NCBI RefSeq assembly: GCF_019458805.1
Contig: NZ_JAIBOA010000013.1
Location: 166,049 to 230,048, forward strand
Length of the DNA: 64,000 bases
Origin: Actinomadura parmotrematis
Lineage (GTDB): Bacteria; Actinomycetota; Actinomycetes; Streptosporangiales; Streptosporangiaceae
Direction of reading: 5' to 3'
The translations under genes were made by a program, and so were the position numbers. The notes beneath the pieces are model-generated. The model was given only the letters and a program-made list of their open reading frames with translations. It ran no database searches and was not told where the DNA came from. Shown here piece after piece: positions 18,096 through 28,293 of this stretch (positions within the stretch are counted from its first letter, which is position 1; every line of letters begins with the position of its first letter).

Positions 18096-18136
18096 CCGGA
18101 GGCCGCATCCCTTGCGCCGCAGGGGATGCGCTCCGG
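18096..18136 (+). terminator. Hairpin terminator of the ABC exporter operon
   Basis: An imperfect hairpin 29 bp after the permease stop. The outer arms CCGGAG (18096-18101) and CTCCGG (18131-18136) and inner arms GCATCCC (18105-18111) and GGGATGC (18123-18129) surround an 11-base loop. There is no U tract, as is usual for actinomycete terminators. Confidence 0.6.
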
Positions 18137-18149
18137 CGTCCCGAAAGGA

Positions 18150-18165
18150 TGTGACCTCGGTCACC
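18150..18165 (+). promoter_or_regulatory. Crp/GlxR-like site upstream of the DUF7455 gene
   Basis: TGTGACCTCGGTCACC matches the Crp-family consensus TGTGA-N6-TCACA except at the last base, and the arms GTGACC/GGTCAC are a perfect inverted repeat. It lies about 105 bp before the GTG of the DUF7455 gene. Binding by a Crp-family protein is inferred from the sequence only. Confidence 0.45.
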
Positions 18166-18268
18166 ATGGGGGCCATTCCGCTGTGAGCGTATGCGTGGCC
18201 GGATTGGGAACGTCCACGTCGGGTTAGATGTTCTCCTAAGTACCGACCCCGAGCATGAGGAAGGTGCC

Positions 18269-18499
18269 GTGACTGGAGCCCTTGCCCCGACCAAGCCGCT
18301 GTCCGTCGCAGACCGCTGCGACCGCTGCGGCGCCCAGGCCTACGTCCGTGCGGTCCTTGTAGGCGGCGGCGACCTTCTGTTCTGCGCCCACCACGGACGC
18401 AAGTACGCAGAGGCGCTCCGTTCCAACGGGGCCGACATCCAGGACGAGAGCGACCGTCTGATCGAAACCCCGGGCACCGCCTCCGAAGAGGAGCGGTAA
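18269..18499 (+). CDS. DUF7455 small zinc-ribbon-like protein
   Basis: A 76-residue protein with CDRCGAQAYVRAVL, then GDLLFCAHHGRKY: two cysteine/histidine pairs that probably bind one zinc ion. It matches the small DUF7455 proteins that sit between hrdB and the ParE gene in streptomycetes. The GTG at 18269 follows GAGGAAG by about six bases. A Crp-like site lies upstream and a terminator downstream. The function is unknown, but location beside the principal sigma factor is conserved. Confidence 0.85.
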   Translation: MTGALAPTKPLSVADRCDRCGAQAYVRAVLVGGGDLLFCAHHGRKYAEALRSNGADIQDESDRLIETPGTASEEER

Positions 18500-18522
18500 G
18501 CCCTCGAAATAAAAGAATCGCG

Positions 18523-18555
18523 GAACGGCGGCCACCCACGCGGCGGCCGCCGTTC
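18523..18555. terminator. Intergenic terminator hairpin
   Basis: A perfect 11-bp stem (GAACGGCGGCC at 18523-18533, GGCCGCCGTTC at 18545-18555) with an 11-base loop, preceded by an A-rich run. It lies between the convergent DUF7455 and GNAT genes and can stop transcription from both sides. Confidence 0.65.
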
Positions 18556-18587
18556 GCATTTCCCGCGATACTTCGCAGCGTGCCCAT

Positions 18588-19370
18588 TCAACTACGGAGA
18601 GTGTCGGCGTTTCGCCGGGCCTTTCCGACGCGATAGTGATAATGGCCCGCCGGGCGGAACCCCTCGCTCTCGTAGAGGGCGCGGGCGCCCGCGTTGGCCT
18701 CCACCACCACCAGGTAGGCGCGCCGGCAGCCCTGCGCGCGCCCCCAGGCCATGAGCGAGCGCAGGACGCGCCGCGCGAGGCCCTGACGGCGCGCCTCCGG
18801 GACGACCGCCATCGCGTACACCCCGAGCCACTCCCCCTGCGGCACGCCGCGCCCCACGGCGGCTCCGGCGAGCGAGGCGTACCCCGCGGGCACGCCGGCG
18901 AGGATCCGCTCGGCGACCGCCAGGCCGCCGGGGAAGCGGCCGTCCACCGACCACCACGTGTCGAGCCAGGCGGGCGACGGCGCGTCCGCGATCTCCACCT
19001 CGGGGTCCGCCCCGCCGGGCCCGAGGTCCGCCGCCATCGCCAGCGTGCGGTCCACCTCGGCGTAGCCGCGCGCGGCGAGCCGGGCGTCCAGGTCGGCGGG
19101 ACGGGACCGGCCGGTGACGGTGAAGACCGGCGGCAGGCCGAGGGCGGCGTAGTGCCGCTCCACGGCCGCGATCGCGGCGTCCGGGTCCGCCGGTTCGCCG
19201 AGGGCGAGCACGGAGTTGGCGCGCTTGGTGACGCCGTGCGCGCTGCGCAGCGTCCAGCCCGCCATATCCTGGGAGTGCAGGGCGGGCCACGCCGCGGCCA
19301 CCAGCTCGCCGAGCCGGTCGTCGAGACGACCGCCGGGGCCGCGGCCGCGCTGTTCCATGAGCTCTGCCAT
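18588..19370 (-). CDS. GNAT-family N-acetyltransferase
   Basis: A 260-residue protein whose C-terminal 110 residues are a GNAT domain. The acetyl-CoA loop is in VVPEARRQGLARRVLRSLM, followed by LVVVEANAGARALYESEGF and a terminal YHYRVG strand. The N-terminal half is a second, degenerate GNAT-like module (LGLPPVFTVTG, ARGYAEVDRT). The start is either the ATG at 19370 or a GTG three codons earlier. The acceptor substrate is unknown. Confidence 0.87.
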   Translation of the reverse strand: MAELMEQRGRGPGGRLDDRLGELVAAAWPALHSQDMAGWTLRSAHGVTKRANSVLALGEPADPDAAIAAVERHYAALGLPPVFTVTGRSRPADLDARLAARGYAEVDRTLAMAADLGPGGADPEVEIADAPSPAWLDTWWSVDGRFPGGLAVAERILAGVPAGYASLAGAAVGRGVPQGEWLGVYAMAVVPEARRQGLARRVLRSLMAWGRAQGCRRAYLVVVEANAGARALYESEGFRPAGHYHYRVGKARRNADTLRS

Positions 19371-19419
19371 GGCCTGCACCCTAGACAGGCCTGCGGTCCA
19401 TCACGCTTTCGGGGGGAAA

Positions 19420-20172
19420 GTGCACATCCTGCTGCCGCCGTCGGAGAAGAAGACCCCGGCCGGGGACGGCCCGCCCCTCGACCTGGCCGCGCTCAGCTTC
19501 CCCGAGCTGAACCCGACCCGCGAGCGCGTGCTCGCCGCGCTCGGCGAGGTCTGCCGGAGCGACGACGCGCCCGCCGTCCTCGGGCTGCCCGGCGGCCAGA
19601 TCGACGAGGCCCTCGCCCGCAACCGGGCCCTCCGCACCGCGCCCACGCTGCCCGTCGCGCGGCTCTACACCGGCGTCCTCTACGCGCAGCTGCGGCTGGA
19701 CGCGCTCGACGCCGCCGGCGCCGCCCGCGCCGCCGACCAGATCATCGTGTTCTCCGGCCTGTGGGGCGCGCTCCGCCTCACCGACCGCATCCCGCCCTAC
19801 CGGCTCGCCATGGGCGTCACCCTGCCGGCCGAGGGCCGCCTCGCCGCCACCTGGCGGCCCGCGCTCGCCGCCGCCCTGGACGGCCTGGACGGCCTCGTCG
19901 TCGACATGCGCTCGGGCCCCTACGCCGCCGCGTGGAAGGCCCCGGAACCCGCGGTCGCCGTCCGGGTGTTCCGCGAGCGCATCCTCGGCGGCGTGCCGAA
20001 GCGCACCGTCGTCAGCCACATGGCCAAGGCCACCCGCGGGCGGATCGCGCACGACCTGATCGCGTCCGGCGCCGACCCGCGCACGCCCGAGGAGCTGCTG
20101 AAGGCCGTCACCGGCCTCGGCCACACCGCCGAGCTGAACGGCGCGAACCTGGACGTCGTCCTCGCCGCCTGA
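19420..20172 (+). CDS. yaaA: Peroxide stress protein YaaA
   Basis: The 250-residue product starts with HILLPPSEKK and contains LYTGVLYAQL, IIVFSGLWGALRLTDRIPPYR and the C-terminal TRGRIAHDLI motif, all hallmarks of the YaaA (DUF328) family. In E. coli YaaA lowers free iron and protects DNA under hydrogen peroxide, binding DNA through a helix-hairpin-helix-like fold. The GTG start is preceded by GGGGGG only three bases away. It converges with the next gene. Confidence 0.9.
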   Translation: MHILLPPSEKKTPAGDGPPLDLAALSFPELNPTRERVLAALGEVCRSDDAPAVLGLPGGQIDEALARNRALRTAPTLPVARLYTGVLYAQLRLDALDAAGAARAADQIIVFSGLWGALRLTDRIPPYRLAMGVTLPAEGRLAATWRPALAAALDGLDGLVVDMRSGPYAAAWKAPEPAVAVRVFRERILGGVPKRTVVSHMAKATRGRIAHDLIASGADPRTPEELLKAVTGLGHTAELNGANLDVVLAA

Positions 20173-20184
20173 CCGGCCGCCCGC

Positions 20185-21210
20185 TCAGGCCGCCATGACG
20201 TTGAGCTGCCGGCACGCCTTGACGTACTGGCCGACGCCGTCGCCGCCGCCGAGGTAGGTCCACGGCAGCCCGCTCGGCCGCCCGAACGTGCGCAGCAGGT
20301 GCTGGCGGGCCGGGCGGCGCGCGTCGGCCAGGTGGAACGCGGCCCCGAACAGGTTGTGCGCCTCGATCGTCCGCGGATGCGGGTGCGGGCCCTCGAACCA
20401 GCCGCGCGCGGCGGCCGCCACGTCCCGGATCTCGTCGTCGTCGAACCACGACGACGCGCCCCGGATGATGGACGAGCGCTCCTGCACGAAGTACTCGAAG
20501 TAGGCGAGCGGCACCAGCGCGGCCCGCGGGTCCGCGCGGCCCGCCAGCCCCATCGCCACCCGCGCGAACTCGAACATCTCGCCGTGCACGCCGCCCCACT
20601 GCGGCGACAGGCTGACCACCCGGGCGACGTGCGCCCCGTACAGCGTCGGGCAGCGCGCCGACGCGCGCCGCCAGAGGACGTCCTTGTCCTCGCGGTCCAG
20701 GTCGAGGCCGAGCGCGAGCCAGAGCATCGCCTCCCACGGCACCGGATCGTCGTGCCAGATCTCGGCGGCCCGCATCAGCGGCTCGCGCGCCGACCGCATC
20801 GTCTTGGTGTAGGCGGTGTAGGCGGCGGTCTGCGTCGACCGGGCGCGCGCCTCGGGACGCATCGCCCACGCCTCCTCCACCCGGGTGCGGCCGAGCCAGA
20901 GCCACAGGTCGGGGTTGCCGGGATCCTCGGCGAGCAGCGCCTCGATGCTCGAACTCCAGCCGCGGGCGGCCTTCGCGAGGGCCTCCACGCGCAAGGACCG
21001 CACCTCGAAATCGTGCCGGGAGGTGCCGAGCAGGTGCGCGCCCAGCCGGAAGTAGCGGTCGTGGACGGCGTTCACGGCCTGGTCGAGCGCGGCGTCCGCC
21101 CAGGGACGCCCCCCGACCACCTGGGCGGGCCGGGGACGGGTGGCGGGGCCGGCGGCGCGGTCGTACTCCACCGAACCTCCAGGCGCCGGGTCGAGCTCCA
21201 TGAGTCCCAT
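20185..21210 (-). CDS. TPR-like alpha-helical conserved protein
   Basis: A 341-residue helical protein with tryptophan- and alanine-rich repeats (EDPGNPDLWLWLGRTRVEEAW, DDPVPWEAMLWLALGL) resembling a tetratricopeptide superhelix. It has no signal peptide or catalytic motif. Similar proteins are widespread in Streptomyces as hypothetical proteins. The start could be the ATG at 21210 or 21201. It lies between yaaA and the hrdB terminator and probably has its own promoter. Confidence 0.75.
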   Translation of the reverse strand: MGLMELDPAPGGSVEYDRAAGPATRPRPAQVVGGRPWADAALDQAVNAVHDRYFRLGAHLLGTSRHDFEVRSLRVEALAKAARGWSSSIEALLAEDPGNPDLWLWLGRTRVEEAWAMRPEARARSTQTAAYTAYTKTMRSAREPLMRAAEIWHDDPVPWEAMLWLALGLDLDREDKDVLWRRASARCPTLYGAHVARVVSLSPQWGGVHGEMFEFARVAMGLAGRADPRAALVPLAYFEYFVQERSSIIRGASSWFDDDEIRDVAAAARGWFEGPHPHPRTIEAHNLFGAAFHLADARRPARQHLLRTFGRPSGLPWTYLGGGDGVGQYVKACRQLNVMAA

Positions 21211-21357
21211 AGCGCGGAAGCGTAGGAACGCGCAGCACGGCGGACGCTACCTGGACGTAAATCCTGTGTTACATCCCGGAAAGCGCCCTGACCTGGAGGT
21301 TCACCCCGCGTCAGGACGCCCGGACGGCCCCCCGCCCGCGCGGTACACACGCGCGTA

Positions 21358-21395
21358 ACGGTGCAGGCCCCCGCCGGAGCGGGGGCCTGCACCGT
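21358..21395 (-). terminator. Terminator of the principal sigma factor gene
   Basis: A perfect 17-bp stem (21358-21374 with 21379-21395, core GCAGGCCCCCGC) closed by a four-base loop, 12 bp beyond the hrdB stop. No U run follows on the minus strand, as usual in actinomycetes. The strength of the stem makes the call firm. Confidence 0.85.
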
Positions 21396-21406
21396 CGCGC
21401 GGCGTC

Positions 21407-23062
<1,656 letters not shown>

Positions 23063-23171
23063 AAATACCTCTCGAACGAACGTGTGGCTTGGTTGACCCA
23101 AGTGCCCTGACGGGCCGGCCTCACACGGGGTGGGACCACACACCGAGCGGGGCCACCCTGTGCGGGACCGC

Positions 23172-23198
23172 AGCGTACCCGCTTCTGTCTAGGGTCAA
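23172..23198 (-). promoter_or_regulatory. Possible promoter of hrdB
   Basis: On the minus strand TTGACC (23193-23198) and TACGCT (23172-23177) are spaced by 15 bp, about 110 bp before the hrdB start. The spacer is shorter than ideal, so the call is tentative. Nearer the gene, a small inverted repeat CTTGG-N5-CCAAG lies at 23091-23105. Confidence 0.35.
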
Positions 23199-23285
23199 GC
23201 ATTCTGGCACGGCTGCGCATTCCGCTTCGAAACCCTGCCCGGTAACACACCACCTTAGAGGGCGCGGAGCTGTCCTTCGTACGTG

Positions 23286-23300
23286 CTGCGGCGACCGCAG
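23286..23300 (-). terminator. Weak hairpin after the phosphatase gene
   Basis: CTGCGG-CGA-CCGCAG forms a 6-bp stem with a three-base loop, 19 bp after the stop of the PP2C phosphatase. It may attenuate read-through into hrdB. The stem is short and the call weak. Confidence 0.3.
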
Positions 23301-23319
23301 GCCGTCACGAGTGGGGGTT

Positions 23320-25368
23320 CTAGGAGGACTTGGGCGGAACGTGCAGGGCAAGTACGGTCACATCGTCCACCTGCTCGTAACCGGCAAGCATGCGATCGAC
23401 CAGGAAGTCGACGAGTCTCTCGGGATCTCCTACCACTTCAGGTGGGGCGTCCTCCGCGGCGGCGACCAGCTCGTCCAGCCCGGCGTCCACCCCACGCCTA
23501 CGGTTCTCGACAAGTCCATCGGAATAGAACACCACAGTGTTGCCGGTCTCGATGGAAAAATTCGTCTGCTGCCGCTGCGAGGGCCAGCCGAGGGGCGTCC
23601 CCGGCTCGTTGGTGCTGACCCGCGCGGGCTCGTCCGGCGAGATCAGCAGCGGCGGCATGTGGCCGGCGTTGCTGAAGGCGCCCTGGCCGGTCTCGGGGTC
23701 GATGACCGCGTAGGCGACGGTGGTGAACTGCTCCTCGTCCTCGGTGGCGCTGAACAGCCGGTCGAGTCCGGCGAGCACCGCGGCGGGGCGGGGGTCGTTC
23801 AGCGCGAGGGCGCGCAGCGCGTTGCGGACGCGTCCCATTCCGGCCGCGGCGAGCACGCCCTTGCCCATGACGTCGCCGGCCGCGACGGCGAGGCGGTCGT
23901 CGGGCAGCCGGAACACGTCGTACCAGTCGCCGCCGACCTGCACGTGCCGGGTCGCGGGGTTGTAGCGCGCGGCGAGCACCATGCCGGGCAGCTGCGGCAG
24001 GTCGCTCGGCAGCAGGCTGCGCTGCAGCTCCTCGGCGGTCTTGTGCTCGCGCTCGAACAGCAGCGCCCGCTCGACGGCGAGCGCGCACTGGCCGGCGAGG
24101 GCCTCCAGGAAGACCCGCTCCTCCTCGGTGATCTCGCGCGGGCGGGTGAAGGAGAAGCGCAGCGCGCCGATCGGGGCGCCCGCGGCGAGCAGCGGCAGCC
24201 CGACCCAGGCACGCTCCTCGTTGTGGCGGCTGAACAGCTCGGCCTCGTCGCGGCCGAGCTGCAGGCGCAGCGCGTTCGGGTGCTCGGCGAGGAACGGGCG
24301 GCCCTCGCGGACCGCCACCGACATGACGGTCTGGTCACCGACCTTGATGTCCTCGCGGTAGGCGCGGCGGGACTCGCCGGACTCGCCGCCGGGCTGCGGC
24401 GGCTCGACGATCGACAGCCGCAGCTTGTCGTCGTCCAGCAGCGCGACGGCCGAGTGGTCGGCGCCGATCGCCGACCGGCCGACCTCGGTGATGACCTGCA
24501 CGACCTGCGAGACCGTCAGCGCCTCGGCGAGCATCGAGGTGGCCTGCTGCAGGCGCGCGGTGCGCAGCGCCGCGGCCGACAGCTGCTCGGTGAGGCGGCC
24601 GCGCATCTCCTCGGCCTCGCGCTGGCCGGTGACGTCGGCGTTCGCGCCGACCCACTCGACGACGGTGTCGCCGCGCCAGATCGGCACGGCCCGCACGTCG
24701 AAGTGGCGGTAGGTGCCGGACTTGGTGCGGACCCGGTAGCCGGCCTCGAAGACGCGGTTGTCGGCGGTGCACTCGTGCCAGACGCGCTCGACCTTGGCGC
24801 GGTCCTCGGGGTGCACGACGGCGAGCCAGCCGCCGGTGGCGTAGTCGTCGGGGCTCTGGCCGGTGATGGCGCGCCACTCGGGGGCGTCGTCGATGGCCGA
24901 GCCGTCGGCCGCCGCGACCCACACCACCTGGGAGCTGGCCTCCACCAGCGAGCGGTAGCGCTGCTCCTTGCGGCGCACGACCTCCTCGGCGCGGCGGCGC
25001 TCGGTGACGTCCTGCACGGTGAGCACGCCGCCGCCGTCCGCGGCGGGCAGCCAGCCGCAGGCGAGGACGCGGCCGCCGATCTCGGCCTCGGCCTCGGCGG
25101 GCTCGCCGGGGGCCGCGGCGAGCTGCGCGGCGGTGCCGGCGGGCAGCGTTTCGGCCAGGGACCGGCCGTCGAGCTCGGCGGGCGCGACGCCGAGCAGGCC
25201 GCCCAGCGCGTCGCTGGCACGGCGGCACCGCAGGGCGGTGTCGAAGAACGCGAACCCGACGGGCGCGGCCTTCATCAGCGTCGCGTACAGCGCGGCGTCG
25301 GACGCTTGCATCGGCTGCCCCCCTGCCCCGGCTCGACGGGGACGCGGAAGGGAGGTGTCGGTGCTCAT
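23320..25368 (-). CDS. PAS-PAS-GAF SpoIIE-family PP2C phosphatase
   Basis: A 682-residue soluble multidomain protein: two PAS domains (about residues 20-120 and 130-265, the second with a PAC motif YRVRTKSGTYRHFDVRAVP), a GAF domain (about 285-450), and a C-terminal PP2C/SpoIIE serine phosphatase. The last carries the metal-binding motifs GGDWYDVF, GDVMGKGVLAA, SNAGHMPPLL and YSDGLVENR. Such proteins dephosphorylate anti-anti-sigma factors and control alternative sigma factors. GGAGGT stands seven bases before the ATG at 25366-25368. It lies just upstream of hrdB on the same strand, with 257 bp between. Confidence 0.92.
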   Translation of the reverse strand: MSTDTSLPRPRRAGAGGQPMQASDAALYATLMKAAPVGFAFFDTALRCRRASDALGGLLGVAPAELDGRSLAETLPAGTAAQLAAAPGEPAEAEAEIGGRVLACGWLPAADGGGVLTVQDVTERRRAEEVVRRKEQRYRSLVEASSQVVWVAAADGSAIDDAPEWRAITGQSPDDYATGGWLAVVHPEDRAKVERVWHECTADNRVFEAGYRVRTKSGTYRHFDVRAVPIWRGDTVVEWVGANADVTGQREAEEMRGRLTEQLSAAALRTARLQQATSMLAEALTVSQVVQVITEVGRSAIGADHSAVALLDDDKLRLSIVEPPQPGGESGESRRAYREDIKVGDQTVMSVAVREGRPFLAEHPNALRLQLGRDEAELFSRHNEERAWVGLPLLAAGAPIGALRFSFTRPREITEEERVFLEALAGQCALAVERALLFEREHKTAEELQRSLLPSDLPQLPGMVLAARYNPATRHVQVGGDWYDVFRLPDDRLAVAAGDVMGKGVLAAAGMGRVRNALRALALNDPRPAAVLAGLDRLFSATEDEEQFTTVAYAVIDPETGQGAFSNAGHMPPLLISPDEPARVSTNEPGTPLGWPSQRQQTNFSIETGNTVVFYSDGLVENRRRGVDAGLDELVAAAEDAPPEVVGDPERLVDFLVDRMLAGYEQVDDVTVLALHVPPKSS

Positions 25369-25843
25369 GGACGACACCTCCGGCCCTGGGGATCCCGTAC
25401 CGCGCGGCAAGTTCTCATCACTATGGGTGAATGGGAGCAGGCTAGTGCTCCCGCCTCCATCACAACACCGGTCGAGGTCAGGTTCCCATCATCCCGACGG
25501 TTCGGCGCCGGCGGAAGACCCGCGGGCATCGGAGTCACACGGCCCCCAGCGGCGACGGCTGATTCGGACGCCGCACCGCCGGCGTCCCCGGGGCGCCGGG
25601 GCACGCCCGGACGGACGGCAGGTACGCGATGGTACGGCGCGGACGGCTCTGCACGCGGCCCCCTTCCCGGCATCCCCTCGTTACGGCCACCCGGAATCCT
25701 CTCACGGCATGCCCTATACCCCCGGGCAAAATCCAGGTAAAGCCGCCCGGCGCCCCGCTCCTCCGAACATCGCAGAACGACCGGAAAGCGTCCTGACCGG
25801 GACAATCACCCCACGGGCCGGCGGCGCCGCGCCGAGGGCCTTG
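25369..25843. other. Gene-free stretch upstream of the phosphatase
   Basis: These 475 bp lie between the start of the PP2C gene and the stop of the glycosylase gene on the same strand. They must hold the phosphatase promoter. I see no convincing small gene, repeat or RNA structure. Confidence 0.5.
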
Positions 25844-26431
25844 CTACCCGGCGGCTTTGGCGGCCTTGGCGGCGGCCTTCTGCGCCTGCTTGAACTCGCG
25901 CACCCGGCCGAGCGACTCGGGACCGGTGATGTCGGCGACCGACCGGTGCGAGCCCTCCTCCCCGTAGGCGCCCGCCGCCTCGCGCCAGCCCTCGGGCCGC
26001 ACGCCGTACTGCTTGCCGAGCAGCGCCAGGAAGATCTGCGCCTTCTGCTCGCCGAACCCCGGCAGCCCCTTCAACCGCTTCAACAGCTCCCGCCCGCTGC
26101 CGGCGTCCCGCCACACCGCCTCGGCGTCCCCGCCGTAGTTCTCCACCAGGTACTGGCAGAGCTGCTGCACCCGCTTGGCCATCGACCCGGGGTAGCGGTG
26201 CACCGCCGGCTTCTCCGACAGCAGCGCCGCGAACCGCTCCGGGTCGTACCCGGCGATCTCGTGCGCGTCCAGGTCCTCCCCGCCGAGCCGCAGCACGATC
26301 GTGTAGGGCCCCGCGAACGCCCATTCCATGGGGATCTGCTGGTCGAGCAGCATTCCAACAAGGGCGGCGAGGGGGCTGCGGCCGAGGAGGGCGTCGGCCT
26401 CGGGGCGCTGGGCGAGGTGGACCGTGGGCAT
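25844..26431 (-). CDS. HhH-GPD-type base-excision DNA repair protein
   Basis: The 195-residue protein has the helix-hairpin-helix GPD core: LLDQQIPMEWAFAGPYTI, then LKGLPGFGEQKAQIFLALL as the hairpin, in the layout of small actinobacterial HhH-GPD proteins. No FeS cysteine cluster is present. The C-terminus is a Lys/Ala-rich tail suited to non-specific DNA binding. It probably removes a damaged base, but the catalytic Asp cannot be assigned with certainty. Confidence 0.85.
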   Translation of the reverse strand: MPTVHLAQRPEADALLGRSPLAALVGMLLDQQIPMEWAFAGPYTIVLRLGGEDLDAHEIAGYDPERFAALLSEKPAVHRYPGSMAKRVQQLCQYLVENYGGDAEAVWRDAGSGRELLKRLKGLPGFGEQKAQIFLALLGKQYGVRPEGWREAAGAYGEEGSHRSVADITGPESLGRVREFKQAQKAAAKAAKAAG

Positions 26432-26452
26432 GGCGCACAGCTTAGGGGGCGG

Positions 26453-27469
26453 TCAGAAGCCGGTGAGGGTGACCTTGCCGACGGCGCCGCCCGACTCCAG
26501 GACGCGGTGCGCCTCGCGCAGGTGCGCGGCGTTGACCGTGCCGAGGTCGCGGGTGGCGGTGGTGGCGAGGACGCCGTCGTCGACCAGGCGGGACACGCGG
26601 GTGAGGATGCGGTGCTGGGCGGCCATGTCGGGGGTCTGGAACAGCGCGCGGGTGAACATCAGCTCCCAGTGGAAGGAGATGCCCTTGGCCTTCAGCACGC
26701 CCATGTCCAGCGACTCGTCGTCGTCGATCGCCACGATGGCGCCGAAGGGGCGCAGCGCGTCGGCGTAGACGGGCAGGTTGCGGGCGGTGCCGGTGGTGCT
26801 GAAGACGTGCGTCAGGCCGCCGGGCGCGAGCTCGGCGAGCTGGGGCGCGAGCGGGCGGTGGTGGTCGACGGTGTGGTGGGCGCCCATCCGGCGGGCGAAC
26901 TCGACGGTCTCGGGGCGGGACGCGGTGCCGATGACGGTGAGGCCGGTGAGGGCGCGCGCGAGCTGCGTCGCCATGGCGCCGACGCCGCCCGCGGCGGCGG
27001 TGACCAGGAGCGTGCCGGTGTCCTCCACGCCGACGCCGAGGCGCTCGAACAGGCCCTCCCAGGCGGTGAGCGAGGTGAGCGGCAGCGCCGCGGCCTCGCC
27101 GAACGACAGCGTCGCGGGCTTCGGGCCGACGAGGCGCTCGTCCACGACGTGGAAGCGGGCGTTGGCGCCGGGCCGGTCGATGGCCCCGGCGTAGAAGACC
27201 TGGTCGCCGGCCTCGAACAGCTCGGCCCCGGCGCCGGCGGCGACGACGGTGCCGGCCGCGTCCCAGCCGAGGACGCGCGGCTCGCCGCCGGGGTCGCTGT
27301 TCTGGCGCTGCTTGTAGTCGACCGGGTTGACCGCGACGGCCTCCACCCGCACCAGCAGGTCCCGGGGGCCCGGCTCGGGGACGGGCAGTTCGACGTCCAG
27401 CAGGCTCTCCCCGTCGTCCACCGGCAGGCTCCGGCGGTAGGCGACGGCGGGCATCGTCTTCTCGGTCAT
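26453..27469 (-). CDS. Zinc-type alcohol dehydrogenase family / quinone oxidoreductase
   Basis: The 338-residue medium-chain dehydrogenase/reductase has the N-terminal GroES-like domain (EAVAVNPVDYKQRQ, LGWDAAGTVVAAGAGAELFEAGDQVFY) and a Rossmann domain with LLVTAAAGGVGAMATQLAR as the NADPH-binding loop. The cysteine ligands of catalytic zinc are absent, so it is a zinc-independent quinone or enone reductase. GGGGGAG precedes the ATG at 27467-27469. It is divergent from the molybdopterin oxidoreductase gene. Confidence 0.9.
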   Translation of the reverse strand: MTEKTMPAVAYRRSLPVDDGESLLDVELPVPEPGPRDLLVRVEAVAVNPVDYKQRQNSDPGGEPRVLGWDAAGTVVAAGAGAELFEAGDQVFYAGAIDRPGANARFHVVDERLVGPKPATLSFGEAAALPLTSLTAWEGLFERLGVGVEDTGTLLVTAAAGGVGAMATQLARALTGLTVIGTASRPETVEFARRMGAHHTVDHHRPLAPQLAELAPGGLTHVFSTTGTARNLPVYADALRPFGAIVAIDDDESLDMGVLKAKGISFHWELMFTRALFQTPDMAAQHRILTRVSRLVDDGVLATTATRDLGTVNAAHLREAHRVLESGGAVGKVTLTGF

Positions 27470-27606
27470 CGGGCTCCCCCCACGTTCCCTGCGTACCACT
27501 GTCGCCCTACCCGCAAGCGATCGCGCGCCACCGTGATTGTGACGGGGTTCTTACGGGCGGCGGGCGCGGGGGGCCGGAACGGGCTCCGGAGTGGTCGAAT
27601 GGTGGG

Positions 27607-28293
27607 GTGAGCAGTGAGCGAGGGACGCCGGTCGGGCGGCGGGTCGTGCTCGGCATGGCCGGGCTCGGCGTCGCCGGCGTGGCCGTCGGCGCGGCCGTGC
27701 AGCGGGGCGTGAACCGCGCGCTCGCGCCGGTGAAGAACGTGCTGCCCGCCGCGGGCGGGTGGCGGTACTACTCGGTGACCGGGAGCGTGCACCGGCGGAC
27801 GCCGCAGGGCTACCGGCTGGCGGTGTCGGGGATGGTGGACGCGCCGCGGGCGTTCTCCATGGCCGACCTGGCGAAGCTGAAGCAGACGCGCGTCACGCGC
27901 GACTTCCAGTGCGTGACCGGGTGGCGGGTGCCGCAGGTGGCGTGGGGCGGCGTCGCGCTGCGCGACCTGCTGGACGCCGTCGGGGCGAGCGGGGACGCGG
28001 CGGCGGTGCGGTTCAAGTCGTTCGACGGCCTCTACACCGAGTCGCTGACGATGGAGCAGGCGCGGCGCCCCGACGTCCTGGTGGCCACGATGATGCTCGG
28101 CGGCGCCGTCACGCACGACCACGGCGGGCCGGTGCGGCTGTTCGTGGCGCCCATGTACGGCTACAAGTCGCTGAAGTGGCTCGGCGCCGTCGAGGTCGTG
28201 GACGAGGTCGTGGCGGGCTACTGGGAGCGGCGCGGCTACGACGTCGACGCCTGGGTGGGGAAATCGAACGGACGTGACGATGAACCGACGTGA
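27607..28293 (+). CDS. Molybdopterin-dependent oxidoreductase (sulfite oxidase/MsrP-like)
   Basis: The 228-residue protein has a twin-arginine-like N-terminus (GRRVVLGMAGLGVAGVAVG) and a single sulfite-oxidase-type molybdopterin domain. The molybdenum-ligating cysteine is in DFQCVTGW near residue 102 and the domain ends MYGYKSLKWLGAVEVVD. It lacks the dimerisation domain of true sulfite oxidases, so it resembles MsrP (YedY). The next gene overlaps and encodes a four-helix cytochrome b, the expected electron partner. The physiological substrate is unknown. The GTG start is accepted because the TAT signal begins there. Confidence 0.88.
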   Translation: MSSERGTPVGRRVVLGMAGLGVAGVAVGAAVQRGVNRALAPVKNVLPAAGGWRYYSVTGSVHRRTPQGYRLAVSGMVDAPRAFSMADLAKLKQTRVTRDFQCVTGWRVPQVAWGGVALRDLLDAVGASGDAAAVRFKSFDGLYTESLTMEQARRPDVLVATMMLGGAVTHDHGGPVRLFVAPMYGYKSLKWLGAVEVVDEVVAGYWERRGYDVDAWVGKSNGRDDEPT

